Below the pieces are notes generated by a model. The model made no database searches, was not told where the DNA came from, and saw only the letters and a list, made by a program, of their open reading frames with translations. Shown here piece by piece: positions 51,194 to 51,290 of a stretch of 51,290 bases of DNA. The position numbers and the translations under genes were made by a program. Source of the stretch: Sporosarcina aquimarina (GTDB lineage: Bacteria > Bacillota > Bacilli > Bacillales_A > Planococcaceae); contig NZ_JACLBZ010000031.1 in assembly GCF_019748715.1 (NCBI RefSeq), positions 1 through 51,290 on the forward strand. The letters run 5' to 3'. The stretch's first letter is position 1; the number at the start of each line of letters is the position of its first letter.

Positions 51194-51221
51194 ACCGACA
51201 AAAAAGCGTCTCCATGACGTG

Positions 51222-51261
51222 CACCCCAAAAGTTAGAGTTCAAAATCTAACTTTTGGGGTG
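51222..51261. repeat. Perfect 16-bp inverted repeat inside the IS end
   Basis: CACCCCAAAAGTTAGA and TCTAACTTTTGGGGTG are perfectly complementary around the 8-base loop GTTCAAAA, directly before the transposase start. The decayed copy at 8904-8944 has the same hairpin with a few changes, so the structure is a fixed part of the element. Confidence 0.9.
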
Positions 51262-51268
51262 TTTTATT

Positions 51269-51290
51269 ATGGCTAAGTATAGTAATGAAT
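51269..51290 (+). CDS. Transposase first codons (partial)
   Basis: Only ATG and six further complete codons are inside the window (MAKYSNE). This start is typical of IS3-family OrfA helix-turn-helix proteins, from memory. No strong ribosome binding site precedes it; the hairpin at 51222-51261 ends 7 bases upstream. Confidence 0.6.

Larger units (their letters stand above)
51215..51290 (+). mobile_element. Left end of an intact-looking IS3-family-like element (truncated by the window)
   Basis: From TGACGTGCACCCC onward the sequence matches the reverse complement of positions 1-31. It continues into a transposase start codon at 51269. The element lies on the right edge and is read rightwards, away from the window. 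Full length and transposase family cannot be seen here. Confidence 0.78.

Noticed and set aside
51195..51220. Shared ATGACG next to both IS ends as a target duplication
   Set aside because: Comparison with IS150-type ends suggests that TGACG is the true first bases of the element, so the identity is part of the terminal repeat and not host sequence.

Overview
The window looks like a chromosomal segment of an endospore-forming, low-GC Gram-positive bacterium of the Bacillales. A Planococcaceae member such as Sporosarcina is my best guess from the protein sequences, but that is inference. The sequence support is a complete gerA-gerB-gerC germinant-receptor operon, TPP and SAM-I riboswitches with transcription attenuators, a probable Firmicute-type 6S RNA, AGGAGG-type ribosome binding sites, frequent TTG/GTG starts, Gram-positive lipoproteins and a CcpA-type cre site.

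Layout. 1-31: outward-facing end of an IS3-like element. 121-3565 (minus): small protein, thiC behind a TPP riboswitch, ogt, and a two-gene SMR efflux pair. 3657-5075: SAM-I riboswitch and metI. 5127-8272: small stress or accessory genes (DJ-1/PfpI protein, coiled-coil membrane protein, Cys-rich copper-storage-like protein, DUF3231 protein, very polar small protein) and the probable 6S RNA. 8381-8945: long hairpin and a decayed transposon copy. 8983-12565 (minus): germinant receptor operon. 12753-13775: tatA-tatC. 13785-22177: a sigma-54 module made of sigL, the enhancer-binding regulator acoR, a -24/-12 promoter with an upstream palindrome, and the acetoin dehydrogenase operon acoL-acoA-acoB-acoC. 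22441-27380: membrane and orphan genes, including a rhodanese-ASCH fusion, an unrecognised three-gene operon ending in a metallophosphoesterase, and a small secreted two-cysteine protein. 27682-32114: four-carbon sugar-acid locus (GntP permease, DUF1537 kinase, beta-hydroxyacid dehydrogenase) with a divergent GntR regulator. 32276-39368: household enzymes and efflux (thioesterase, HAD phosphatase, SDR, AAA ATPase, YcxB-like protein, histidine phosphatase, NorA-like MFS pump, GNAT). 39474-42239: LytTR regulator, DUF3021 membrane protein and an ABC-2 exporter, which look like a self-contained LytTR regulatory system. 42359-44498: serine DD-peptidase, pentapeptide-repeat protein, DinB-like protein. 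44565-44730: 21-bp tandem repeats. 44800-50656 (minus): oppABCDF peptide importer under a promoter whose -35 lies inside a cre match. 50849-51193: DUF3899 protein. 51215-51290: start of a second IS copy pointing outward.

How the parts work together. Carbon and energy control is the main theme: sigma-54 and AcoR drive acetoin use, GntR controls sugar-acid use and CcpA probably controls peptide uptake. Metabolite-sensing RNAs control thiamine and methionine synthesis. I see no CRISPR array, tRNA, rRNA, prophage or restriction system. The least explained pieces are the rhodanese-ASCH fusion, the LytTR-DUF3021-ABC cassette, the secreted two-cysteine protein, the three-gene orphan operon and the heptapeptide-coding tandem repeat. 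Starts were re-chosen from Shine-Dalgarno positions where noted. All family calls are by eye, without database searches.
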